From contig CAMZMU010000111.1 in assembly GCA_947311845.1 (NCBI GenBank), positions 23,783,023 to 23,847,022 on the forward strand: a DNA stretch of 64,000 nt, written 5' to 3'. The stretch comes from Poa pratensis. Lineage: Eukaryota; Streptophyta; Magnoliopsida; Poales; Poaceae. Shown here piece after piece: positions 48,329 to 56,732 of the stretch (position 1 is its first letter; each line of letters begins with the position of its first letter). The position numbers and the translations under genes were made by a program. Below the pieces are notes generated by a model, which saw only the letters and a list, made by a program, of their open reading frames with translations, did not search any database and had not been told where the DNA came from.

Positions 48329-49033
48329 TTAAACATTAGCTACAGCCACTGATGTTATGTGAAGCTCTTCCACCCAAAAAAGAATTTCACTCAACACTAG
48401 TAAAAGAGAGAATGCAAAATAAAAAGGCATAATCTGTCTAAAACAGAACAGTCCGCAAAGACGAATTTTTTCGAGGCACTTACAGCACTCAAATTGAGAA
48501 ACTTTTTGCCTTTTTGTTTTAATAGAGGAAAAAGTAGAACCTATCACATCCATAGCCGCCTCTAATTCGCCAATCCTAAGATCTTGATTGTCACGAGTAG
48601 TACTAGTTTCTAAAACAGCAATTCTTTCATTAATTGTTACTAGTGATTCATCGACCTTATTAGTACTATCAAGGAGATTGGGCAAATTTTTCTCTATAGA
48701 TTCCAACTTCTTCATAACATCTTCCAAGGTAATCTCACTCTTAGTGTTCCTAATAGGTGGTATTCCTACTAGACTTTCAATAATATGACTAGCTTCCAAC
48801 GCAGGAGTACCAAGGAAGTTACCTCCCGTCAAAGTGTCCAAGACATACCTATACCAGCTAGTTATGCCAACATAGAAATTCCTAAGCAGGATCATGGTAG
48901 AATATTTCTTAGTGCACCTATGATGAGCATCACTGATCCTATACCAAGCATCTTTCAAACTTTCTCCACTTTGTTGCTTAAAAGATCGAACTTCAACTTC
49001 AGGAACCGAAACATAATAAGCTGAACCAGACAT
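48329..49033 (-). pseudogene. gag-like ORF of the nested retrotransposon
   Basis: It starts MSGSAYYVSVPEVEVRSF (ATG at 49033) and runs 234 residues. SGESLKDAWYRI and NFYVGITSWYRYVLDTLTGG are typical of plant Athila-like Gypsy gag proteins. The distal half is a coiled-coil-like acidic region (EDVMKKLESIEKNL, INERIAVLE). The capsid and zinc-knuckle parts are missing and no pol follows. It may be a shortened gag rather than a functional particle protein. Confidence 0.7.
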
Positions 49034-49198
49034 GATAACTAACAGAAAGCAAGACTGGAAATAAACTAATTGCAAGTAACTAATTTTTTTGTGTTTTTGA
49101 TAATTGAGAGCAAACAAGATAAAATAAAATAAACTAAGCAAGACAAAAACAAAGTAAAGATTGGAAGTGTGAAACTCCCCTTGCAGAAGAACAGTTAC

Positions 49199-49216
49199 TC
49201 CCCGGCAACGGCGCCA
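49199..49216 (-). promoter_or_regulatory. Primer-binding site for tRNA-Asp
   Basis: The plus strand reads TCCCCGGCAACGGCGCCA, which equals the last 18 bases (with CCA) of plant tRNA-Asp(GUC) as I remember it. On the element's own strand it is the complement, ten bases inside the 5' LTR. This fixes the orientation and shows that priming was by tRNA-Asp. Confidence 0.85.
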
Positions 49217-49226
49217 GAAAAAGGCT

Positions 49227-50810
49227 TGATGCAAGACGTACTTGCTCGTTGGGAGACCCCAAGAGGAAGGTTTGATGTAGCCTAGCAGCAAGTTTTCCCT
49301 CAGTATGAAACCAAGGTTTATCGAACCAGTAGGAGTAACGATTCTTCAGAAAGTTGTTGGTGGCTCGCACGGCGCAACACGATCACCAACGTGGACCTGC
49401 ACACAACACAATCAAAGTACTTTGCCCCAACGAAACAGTGAGGTTGTCAATCTCACCGGCTTGCTGAAAACAAAGGATTAAACGTCTCGTGTGGAAAATG
49501 AGTATTAAATTGCAGCGAATGAAAAAGGAACAGTTTGCAGTTTGTGGTTTAATCAGTGTAAAAGGAATTGGACCGGGGTCCACAGTTCACTAGCGGTGTC
49601 TCTCCATAAAGATATCTAACATGTTGGGTAAACAAATTACAGCTGGGCAATTGACAAATAGTGAGCGCATGACAATGCATATACATGGCATGATGATTAC
49701 TATGATATTTAATTGGGCATTACGACAAGATACATAGACCGTTATCCAACAGCGTCTATGACTAATAATCCACCGCCGGGTTGTCATCCGAGTTCCCCGT
49801 TGGAATTAAGTTGCAAGCAACGGATAATCGCATTAAGTAAAGCGCGTAATGTAAACAAACACATATGCCCGTGGACATAGCATTGTTAGGTTGTCCCTAG
49901 TGGCAACAGCACATCCATAACCTTAGAACTTTCTGTCACTGTCCCAGATTTAACGGAGGCATGAACCCACTATCTAGCATAAATACTCCCTCTTGGAGTC
50001 ACAAGCATCTACTTGGCCAAAGCATCTACTAGCAACGGAGAGCATGCAAGATCATAAATAACATAGGGCATAGATTGATAATCAACTTGACATAATATTC
50101 AATATTCATCAGATCCCAGCAAACACAACATGCAGCATTACAATAATATGATCTTGATCATGTAGGGCAGCTCACAAGATCTAAACACGATGGCACAAAT
50201 AGGAGAGACAACCATCTAGCTACTGCTATGGACCCGTAGTCCAAGGATGAACTACTCACGCATCACCTCGGAGGCAGGCATGGCGATGTAGAAGCCTCCG
50301 GTGACGATTCCCCTCTCCGGCAGGGTGCCGGGAAGAGGTTCTGGACCCTCCCGAGCTAGGGTTGACGGCGGCGGCGTCTCTGGAACTTTTCGTGGATAAT
50401 GGCTCGGGCACTTAGGGTTTTTGCATCGGGGGGAATAAGTAGGCGAAAGGGCGGCGGCTGGAGGCACCCGTGGGGCCCACACCACCCCAGGGCGCGCCAG
50501 GGGGGGGACCCACGCCCTGGGTGCGTGTGGGGCCCACGTGGCCCTCCTCTGCTGCTTCTTCACTCCATCTGGTGTGTTCTGATAAAATAGCATCCCCCGT
50601 GAAGTTTCGTCCAATTCCGAGAATATTTCCAGACTAGCTTTTCTGGAATACAAAAACAGCAGAAAACAGGAACTGGCGCTTCGGCATCTTGTTAATAGGT
50701 TAGTCCCGGAAAATGTATAAAAGTGACATAAAGTAGATGCAAAACATGTAACAATTGGTATAAAACAAGCATGGAACATCAAAAATTATGGATACGTTGG
50801 AGACGTATCA
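49227..50810 (-). repeat. 5' LTR of the nested retrotransposon
   Basis: Matches 44612-46172. On the minus strand it is the upstream LTR because it adjoins the primer-binding site. It contains a GC-rich stretch (about 50430-50560) in which the two LTRs differ most, by short insertions and deletions. Confidence 0.92.
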
Positions 50811-51271
50811 GACAGCGGCAGCAAACGCACTTCACAAGCGGCAGATCTGACCCGGCCCCGGCGGCGCAGGAGGAGGACGCATTCGATCTCCCCGACGAGC
50901 TCATGCTCATGGCCATGGAGGACACGAGTGCGGAGTAAAAACAAGCTGGAGCGGAGGAACAAGGGCGAATCGACAGTCTTTTATAATATCCAAGATAGTG
51001 CTAAAAAAGGAATTTTATATACGCAACCTCGCCAACGGTTGTATACAAATGTCCGATGCCATTGAAGAACATATCGCACACGGAGCCGAAAGAAACTCCG
51101 TTACCAATATATCGGCAACGGTTAATAATTCGCGACCGTTGCCTATGAAGGCGGGACGCGGGCCAGCTTGCCTGGCGGGGCGGGTTTTCTCACGCGGAAA
51201 GCGCGATTCTCCGTCGCCTAACTCGTGCCGTTTCCATAGAGGGGTATCGGATGTGTCGTTCTGTACTAGTG

Positions 51272-51766
51272 AATGGTGGGGGTGGTGGCAAAGGCGCTGG
51301 TGCCAACGGGTCTACTGGAAAAGGAGCCGGAGAGGGCAGCGGTAAGGGTTATGGTGAAAGTGGAATGACAACAAATTCAGCTCCCGCTCCTGGTGCAGGC
51401 GTTAGCTACTCTGATGCTGGCGGTAGTGGTAATGGTGGTGGCGGTGGCAACCACGGAAATGGAGGTGGTGAAGGCGCTGGTGCTGGAAAGGCTGGCAGTG
51501 ACGATATTTCTGGAGGCAGTGCCAGTGGAGAGGGCAGCGGCAACGGTGGTGGCATAGTTAAAGGTGTTGCTCAAGGGCCGAGCATCGGAGCCGGGACTGG
51601 TTCTGGCTCTGGAACTGGACAAACTAGTAGTGTTGGCTCTTCTGGTTCAGGCTATGCCACCTTAGAGGGTGTCGGTGTCGGCGGCGGCATAGGCGGAAGC
51701 GACAATGGCGGGACTGGTAGTGGTGGAGGCACCGGATCTGGATCGGGTGCCGGTGGATATCATTAA
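51272..51766 (+). pseudogene. Glycine-rich secreted protein, 3' half
   Basis: Begins at the duplicated AAT codon beside CACTA 1 and continues the frame of 41744-42151: NGGGGGKGAGANG, then repeated GKGAGEGSGKGYGES-type, SDAGGSGNGGGGG and GSGSGTG segments, ending GAGGYH and TAA. An AATAAAAG polyadenylation-like signal stands near 51889. With no start codon or promoter of its own (the ATG at 51251 is transposon sequence), it should be silent unless the element excises or is spliced out. Confidence 0.85.
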
Positions 51767-52213
51767 ATTTTCTTCTTCGAACAAGCTAGAACCTGCACCC
51801 AACATGCATATTTTAGTATCTTCATTTTACTATTCCACATCAGTTAAGTTTATTTTCATCTTTAGGTTTGTATTAGGCTTCTAATAAAAGGGTTTCATAT
51901 GCATGATTCTAGTGGAATGCGTAGTTAACTGAGATGTAATCGTTATCTACGAGTATCTTATGTCATAATCCATTATTTGTTTCCTTGTCCGTGTGAGTGA
52001 TGGTTATTTCGTTTTTTCAACAAATTTGACAAGCTAGATAATTGTTGACTTGGTTGTCTATTTGCCTTCTCTCCGTGAGGGACTACCCAGACTAGTGATG
52101 AAAGATTAGCTTGACTGGCTGCCTCAGATGGAGACCAACTACAGAGGAGGTAGCAGCTAGCAATGCACTGTTCGCAGTGTCTTCTTCGTTACGAACTTGT
52201 CAGTTAATTAGTA
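51767..52213. other. 3' flank of the glycine-rich gene
   Basis: AT-rich sequence containing the presumed 3' UTR and polyadenylation region (AATAAAAG near 51889). It reaches the LINE target site TACTAGGTAAG at 52214. No further gene is seen. Confidence 0.5.
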
Positions 52214-52361
52214 TACTAGGTAAGTTTTTTTTTTTTGAAGCAAATATGGCATGTGTTCTGCCCATTCAATTAAAAGGAACAGAAGTTTGGGTTACAAGCT
52301 AGAGAGGGACTAGCAATAAAACAGAGAAAGACACGGTACAAGACAGAAAAACTAAGGTAGA

Positions 52362-52859
52362 CTACTCGCCGCTGTTAGCATCAATGACCGGCTCGCCCAG
52401 ATTGTTTTCTTCAGTCCTGGCATGAATAGATGATCCCAGCACCAATAGATGGTCGCGGATCATGTCCAGAAGCTGCGCTTCATTGAGTGAAGCATCCTGG
52501 AAAGTCCGTCGGCATCGCTCTTTCCAGATGTTCCAAACCCCGTAAATGGCCACCATTAGCTCATTTTTGGACAGAGAAGCAGTCATATGTTCCCACCACT
52601 CACTTGGCATTGTAAATTGCTGCGGAAGAATGGCGAGCTGCGGGCAGTTAGTCCACTGAGCGAGGAGGTGCCAAACTGATCTCGCATAGGGGCATGCAAG
52701 CACCATGTGAGCAGCGGTTTCCGGCTCCTGATCGCAAAGAGAGCAGTGTTCTCTATGCTCGATTCCCCTTATTTGCAGCTGATCATCAGTCAGAATTCGC
52801 TGTCTTAGCCACAACCATAAGAAAAATTTGCACTTAGGCTGCACCTTGGACCTCCACAA
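52362..52859 (-). pseudogene. LINE ORF2 C-terminus, zf-RVT domain
   Basis: 165 residues: MWRSKVQPKCKFFLWLWL, Cys/His ligands CSLCDQEPETAAH...C, then WWEHMTASLSKNELMVAIYG and WNIWKERCRRTF. These are standard signatures of the reverse-transcriptase zinc-binding domain in plant LINEs. The true frame continues upstream across the nested LINE. It is not a host gene. Confidence 0.88.
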
Positions 52860-52938
52860 CTTGTAGAAGTTTATTGACGTGAAAGAACCAGCAAACTGAA
52901 CTGCATATGCCGAGGCCGAGCTGTACTCTGCTTTGGAG

Positions 52939-53372
52939 TTTTTCTTTTTTGAGAAGTCACCGGGGGGGATAAAATCCCCACCTGAATTTTATTTGAACAG
53001 CAGGTTACAAGGTCACGCACGGCGTGAGGAGAGAAACCGTACACCACAAGTCGGCGTGTTCCTTTTGATCGGTCTTTTGCACCGGTTAATCCAGAGAATC
53101 AAGTTTGAGACAATGTTGCCAATGGTTACAGAGGCATCTTGGTCGATGGCCCTAGAAACTTTGGCGTTCCAAAGCGTCCCAAATCTTCCAGCAGATGGCG
53201 AGGGCGATGGATGGCCAGACATCCCGAGGTAGGCCGTCCGGGAGGGGAGATGACCAGAGGTCAGTGAACTGTCCAAAGGAGGGGGCGATGGCCAGCCTGC
53301 CCCAGACAGCGCGAGCGGCGTAGCAGCTGAAGAAGAGGTGCTCACGGTCCTCGACAGGGAGGCTGCCTCACA
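52939..53372 (-). mobile_element. Second LINE fragment nested in the first (434 bp)
   Basis: CTGCTTTGGAG is duplicated exactly at 52928-52938 and 53373-53383. The plus strand starts with a T-rich end (TTTTTCTTTTTTGAGAAG), so the element lies on the minus strand. Its minus strand encodes another zf-RVT piece (EHLFFSCYAARAVWGRLAI, ICWKIWDALERQSF, then a stop). It is a different LINE family from the host LINE. Confidence 0.85.
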
Positions 53373-53496
53373 CTGCTTTGGAGCTTAAAGTCCATGCAAT
53401 TTGGTCCTCATCTGTAAACAGATTGATCCCTTGCAATTTTATCCACAATGCCGTGAACTCACGAAGCTGAATTTCAGATGTGTACTAGGTAAGTTT

Positions 53497-54196
53497 GATG
53501 AGCCATAACCGAGAGAATTAGTATCAAGCAACGGAGGTTATAAATTGCTGATGGTTAGAGCCTGAAATAGACAAGCAGGTCGAGAGCCAAGCACAAACAT
53601 AGCTCGAAATATTGTTCTCGACTTTTTTCAAAATAGTGACTCACACTATTTGGCGAACGGTCCTCTAATTAAGAAAATTGTGATTACAAACAACATCATT
53701 CTCTAGAGAGCTGTAGTGAGCAACAAAGAGCTACCACTACAAATCAGGACTAGAGTCCGTAGCTTCCGAATTGGATGCCGCCTGGACTCTGCGCCACACA
53801 CCTCGGCTAAATGACAATTGTCTAATAGGCTCATCTTTAGAAAAAAAACACAACAAAAATCTTGAACTACCTTGCCGTTTCCTTTTACGGAGTTTATCCT
53901 TCTTTGAAATTGCGGGTGTGTACAAAAGGAAATTCTTCTGTCTCTGATAGGGATTTTGAGCTTTCAAAGTTGTCATGACATGGCGCAGAACGTCGAACAC
54001 GTCCAGGATGTGCTTGCGTGAACTCGGCGGTCGCATGACAAGGACGCAGGCCGGAAGTCTCACCTGGACTGGAACGTAGCGGGAAGGAAGAGCCGTGACG
54101 CGTGTCCCCATGCAAACTCAGCTAGTTCTACAGATTTTTATCCTGGGCATCGAGCGGGTGGGCGAGCTCTGTGCGCCAACCAAACCACCACCAGAC
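53497..54196. promoter_or_regulatory. Upstream region of the Rieske oxygenase gene
   Basis: No transposon end is seen. A 124-codon frame on the minus strand (53737-54111) resembles nothing I know and overlaps the likely promoter. I see no convincing TATA box; grass plastid-protein genes often lack one. Confidence 0.35.
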
Positions 54197-56226
54197 ATGA
54201 CGCCTCCTCCTCCCACCACCACACTGTCACGGCCCTCTCTTCTCCCGATCTCCTCCGGCGCAGCTCCGCGTCTCAGGAACTCGGCGGCGACTCCGGCAGC
54301 GGCAGCGCGTGGCGTCCGATGGCAGGGAGTTGGGATCGACGGCAGGAGTTCACGGCGGCAAGGGAGGTGCTGGGCGGCGGTGGTGGAGGGAGAGACCGGC
54401 GCGCAGGAGGACGGCGTGCTGTTCCCCAAGGAGGGAGGCGAGGCGGCGGCGGACGGGGCCGCCAAGTACGACTGGCAGGAGGAGTGGTACCCGCTGTACC
54501 TGACGAAGGAGGTGCCCGAGGACGCGGCGCTCCCGCTCACCGTGTACGACCGGCAGCTCGTGCTCTACCGCGACACCGACGGCGTGCTCCGGTGCCACGA
54601 GGACCGCTGCCCGCACAGGTGCCTGCCTGACATCGTCTCTCTTTTCCTGCCTGAAAATTCTTGACCACTTCCTGCTCTCCCTTCGGTCAGTGATGGTGTC
54701 TGTCTGTCACTGTGTTGGCACGGAAGTTTTCTAGCTTGACAAATGGACAGTCTTCATCTCGTTTCAGAATTAAATAAACCAATTCGCGCATCAAAATTTA
54801 TAAATTCTTCTTCAGTCGAGCAGAATAAACCTTCATGATCAGTAATCAACATTGTATGTTAATTACATAGCTGCTCTGACTCGCGTGATCAAAACATGGT
54901 CGATCGTCAGGTTAGCCAAGCTGTCCGAAGGGCAGCTCGTCGACGGCAAGCTGGAGTGCCTCTACCATGGCTGGCAGTTTGACGGGGAGGGCAAGTGCGT
55001 CAAGATCCCTCAGGTCTCCGCCCACTTATCCTGCACTCTCTGTCCCATTGCTTCATGGAGCACGTTACGCATGAGGAAATCATGAATCGTGTGTGTTATG
55101 TGTGCAGCTACCTGACGGCGCCAAGATCCCGCGGAACGCGTGCGCGCGCAACTACGAGGTGCGCGACTCGCAGGGCGTGGTGTGGGTGTGGATGTCGCCG
55201 TCGCACCCGCCGGACGCCAAGAAGCTGCCGTTCTTCGAGCCGTACTCGCGGCCGGGGTTCACGGACCTCTCCACCGTCCACGAGCTCCCCTACGACCACT
55301 CCATCCTGCTGGAGAACCTCATGGACCCGGCGCACGTGCCCATCTCCCACGACCGCACCGACTGGACGGCCAAGCGCGAGGACGCGCAGCCGCTCGCCTT
55401 CGACGTCGCCGAGCGCACCGCCCGGGGCTTCGCCGGCCACTGGTGGCGCGCGCGCTCCCCGCACCTCCGCAACGCGCTCCGGTTCGAGGCGCCCTGCGTG
55501 CTCACCAACACGCTGGAGTACACGGACAAGGACGGCAAGGAGCAGTGCTTCTCGGCGCACTTCCTGTGCCGGCCGGCGGGGCAGGGGAAGTCGATGCTGC
55601 TGGTGCGGTTCGGGTCCACGGCGAGCTCGCCGCTCACCAAGGTGGTGCCCAGCTGGTACCTGCACCAGAACGCGTGCAAGGTGTTCGAGCAGGACATGGG
55701 GTTCCTGTCGTCGCAGAACGAGGTGCTGATGAAGGAGAAGGTGCCCACCAAGGAGCTGTACCTCAACCTCCGGTCGTCCGACACCTGGGTGGCGGAGTAC
55801 CGGCGGTGGATGGACAGGGCCGGGCACGGCATGCCGTACTACTTCGGCCACAGCACGCTGAAGACGCCAGCGTCGCCGGCCGTCGTGGAGCAGGCGCCGG
55901 CGGGGGCCGTGGCCGGGATCTCCGCCTCGTTCCCGGCAAAGGGCGGGATCGGCACGCAGCACGCGCCCAACCCGACCAACAGGTACTTCCGGCACGTCGT
56001 GCACTGCAAGGGCTGCAGGGACACCGTCCACAAGTACACCGCCCTGAAGAACGCCTTCGTCGTCCTCGCCGCGGTGGCGGCAGCCGCGGCCGTCCTGGCT
56101 GCGACCAGGCAGTGGAAGGCCGTCCTGCTGGCGTCGGCCGCCGTGCTCGCTGCGGCGTCGTACGCGTGTGGCTCGGTTGTCTCTTTAATCACAACAAACT
56201 TCATTAGGACGCATAGAAGGCTGTGA
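54197..56226 (+). CDS. PTC52: PTC52-like Rieske oxygenase, chloroplast envelope
   Basis: Exons 54197-54618, 54911-55013 and 55108-56226 join in phase to 547 residues. The start at 54197 opens a Ser/Pro/Ala-rich transit peptide ([17 protein letters not shown]); an in-frame upstream ATG (54110) would add an unrelated leader. The Rieske [2Fe-2S] ligands are CPH (split by intron 1) and CLYH in [16 protein letters not shown]. The mononuclear iron site is [12 protein letters not shown], followed by the PAO-type oxygenase domain. The C-terminus has a CxxC (HCKGCRDT) and two hydrophobic helices. This arrangement defines the PAO/TIC55/PTC52 group. The [12 protein letters not shown] and [11 protein letters not shown] text favours PTC52, reported as a protochlorophyllide a oxygenase at the plastid envelope. 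TIC55 or PAO are less likely alternatives. The gene is intact, with the high GC usual for grass plastid-protein exons. Confidence 0.9.
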
Positions 56227-56732
56227 TAGGATAAAACTGGCCGTGGATTATATTTAGTCAGATATATTTGTTTCATTTTATTGCTTGTAAATTTGTATTT
56301 ATCTATATGAGTAGCATTTTGCTAACGAGTAGCATTATAGCAACATCCAGTAAGGATTTCAACTGCTCAAGAAACCATGGTCTTGAAATACAAGACACTG
56401 AGTTTAAATGACTGAATCATGACACCCGTTTCTCAGAATGCAAGACATCAATCTAACATAAGTAAACCAGACTCATATATATACACAATCAAAGACTCTT
56501 TCTTGACAGTTCAAATACCGGCACAACGCCTGAGGTCACATATTATGCAGACCAGACTCTTGACAACGTCACACAAACACCGGCTAGCTCCTTGCCATGG
56601 GTTTGCTCACACAATATTACAGACCGAATACATATAGTCAGCTTAGCTATCGCAGCCGACACACTCGATAAGTGGGTGCTCCAAACAGATGATGCACCCT
56701 TAGCAGGTACCATGCCGATCTAGAATTCCCTG
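56227..56732. other. Convergent 3' flanks of PTC52-like and SERINC genes
   Basis: AT-rich sequence between two converging genes, with candidate 3' UTRs of both. No additional gene or transposon end was seen. Confidence 0.45.

Larger units (their letters stand above)
44612..50810 (-). mobile_element. Gypsy-like LTR retrotransposon, gag remnant only (6,199 bp)
   Basis: Two LTRs (44612-46172, 1,561 bp; 49227-50810, 1,584 bp) start TGATGCAAGACG and end GACGTATCA. The 5-base target duplication GACAG flanks the element (44607-44611, 50811-50815). A tRNA-Asp primer site next to the right LTR shows that transcription runs on the minus strand. The interior has only a short gag-like ORF; there is no protease, reverse transcriptase or integrase, so it is a non-autonomous large-derivative type. 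LTR differences are few (short indels and scattered substitutions), indicating a fairly recent insertion. I give no family name. Confidence 0.92.
44078..50916 (-). pseudogene. GRF-type zinc-finger gene, exon 1 split by a retrotransposon
   Basis: Start ATG at 50916 on the minus strand. The first part of exon 1 runs to the insertion at 50811; it resumes at 44611-44533 beyond the retrotransposon, and exon 2 is 44446-44078. Donor GGGTTAG and acceptor TTTGGCAG agree in phase. The protein has the GRF finger: LPLVKCVCCRC, then PGRIYFKCPNH, then GSCDYFFWIEDYVEMLL. A coiled stretch rich in E/K and a C-terminal hydrophobic helix (ARMILCVCVLLLGVNL) follow. GRF fingers bind single-stranded nucleic acid in some proteins. 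Short plant GRF proteins with a membrane tail are common, and I recall them near transposons. Only the nested insertion breaks the frame. It could be a captured host gene or a regular component of this CACTA family. Confidence 0.72.
42152..51271. mobile_element. CACTA element 1 inside the glycine-rich gene (9,120 bp)
   Basis: TIRs start CACTAGTACAGAACGACACA and are identical for 22 bases at both ends. The 3-base target duplication is AAT (42149-42151, 51272-51274). Subterminal parts hold inverted CCGTTGCC/GGCAACGG words (42190-42330, 51020-51150). Without the nested retrotransposon it is 2.9 kb, carrying a GRF zinc-finger gene and a tandem-repeat ORF, both on the minus strand. It has no recognisable TNPD transposase, so it would depend on a relative elsewhere. 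Confidence 0.93.
52225..53482 (-). mobile_element. LINE, 5'-truncated, with poly(A) and TSD
   Basis: A T run at 52225-52236 is the poly(A) tail read on the minus strand. TACTAGGTAAG(TTT) is duplicated at 52214-52227 and 53483-53496. The minus strand gives an open end of a LINE ORF2: EFTALWIKLQGINLFTDE, then (after the nested LINE) SSKAEYSSASAYAVQF, KVQPKCKFFLWLWLRQRILT, CSLCDQEPETAAHMVLACP and the terminal NLGEPVIDANSGE, a zf-RVT domain. The reverse transcriptase domain is missing through 5' truncation. The reading is otherwise intact, so the insertion is recent. Confidence 0.88.

Noticed and set aside
49199..49216. tRNA-Asp gene
   Set aside because: Only the last 18 bases of the tRNA are present and they sit ten bases from an LTR, so this is a primer-binding site.
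41744..51766. Two separate glycine-rich protein genes
   Set aside because: The second half has no start or signal peptide of its own, and its frame joins the first exactly at the CACTA duplication.
53737..54111. 124-codon frame on the minus strand upstream of the Rieske gene
   Set aside because: No family resemblance and it overlaps the probable promoter.
54995..56207. Long Arg- and Ala-rich frames on both strands over PTC52 exon 3
   Set aside because: Shadow frames caused by high third-position GC; the Rieske oxygenase frame explains the sequence.
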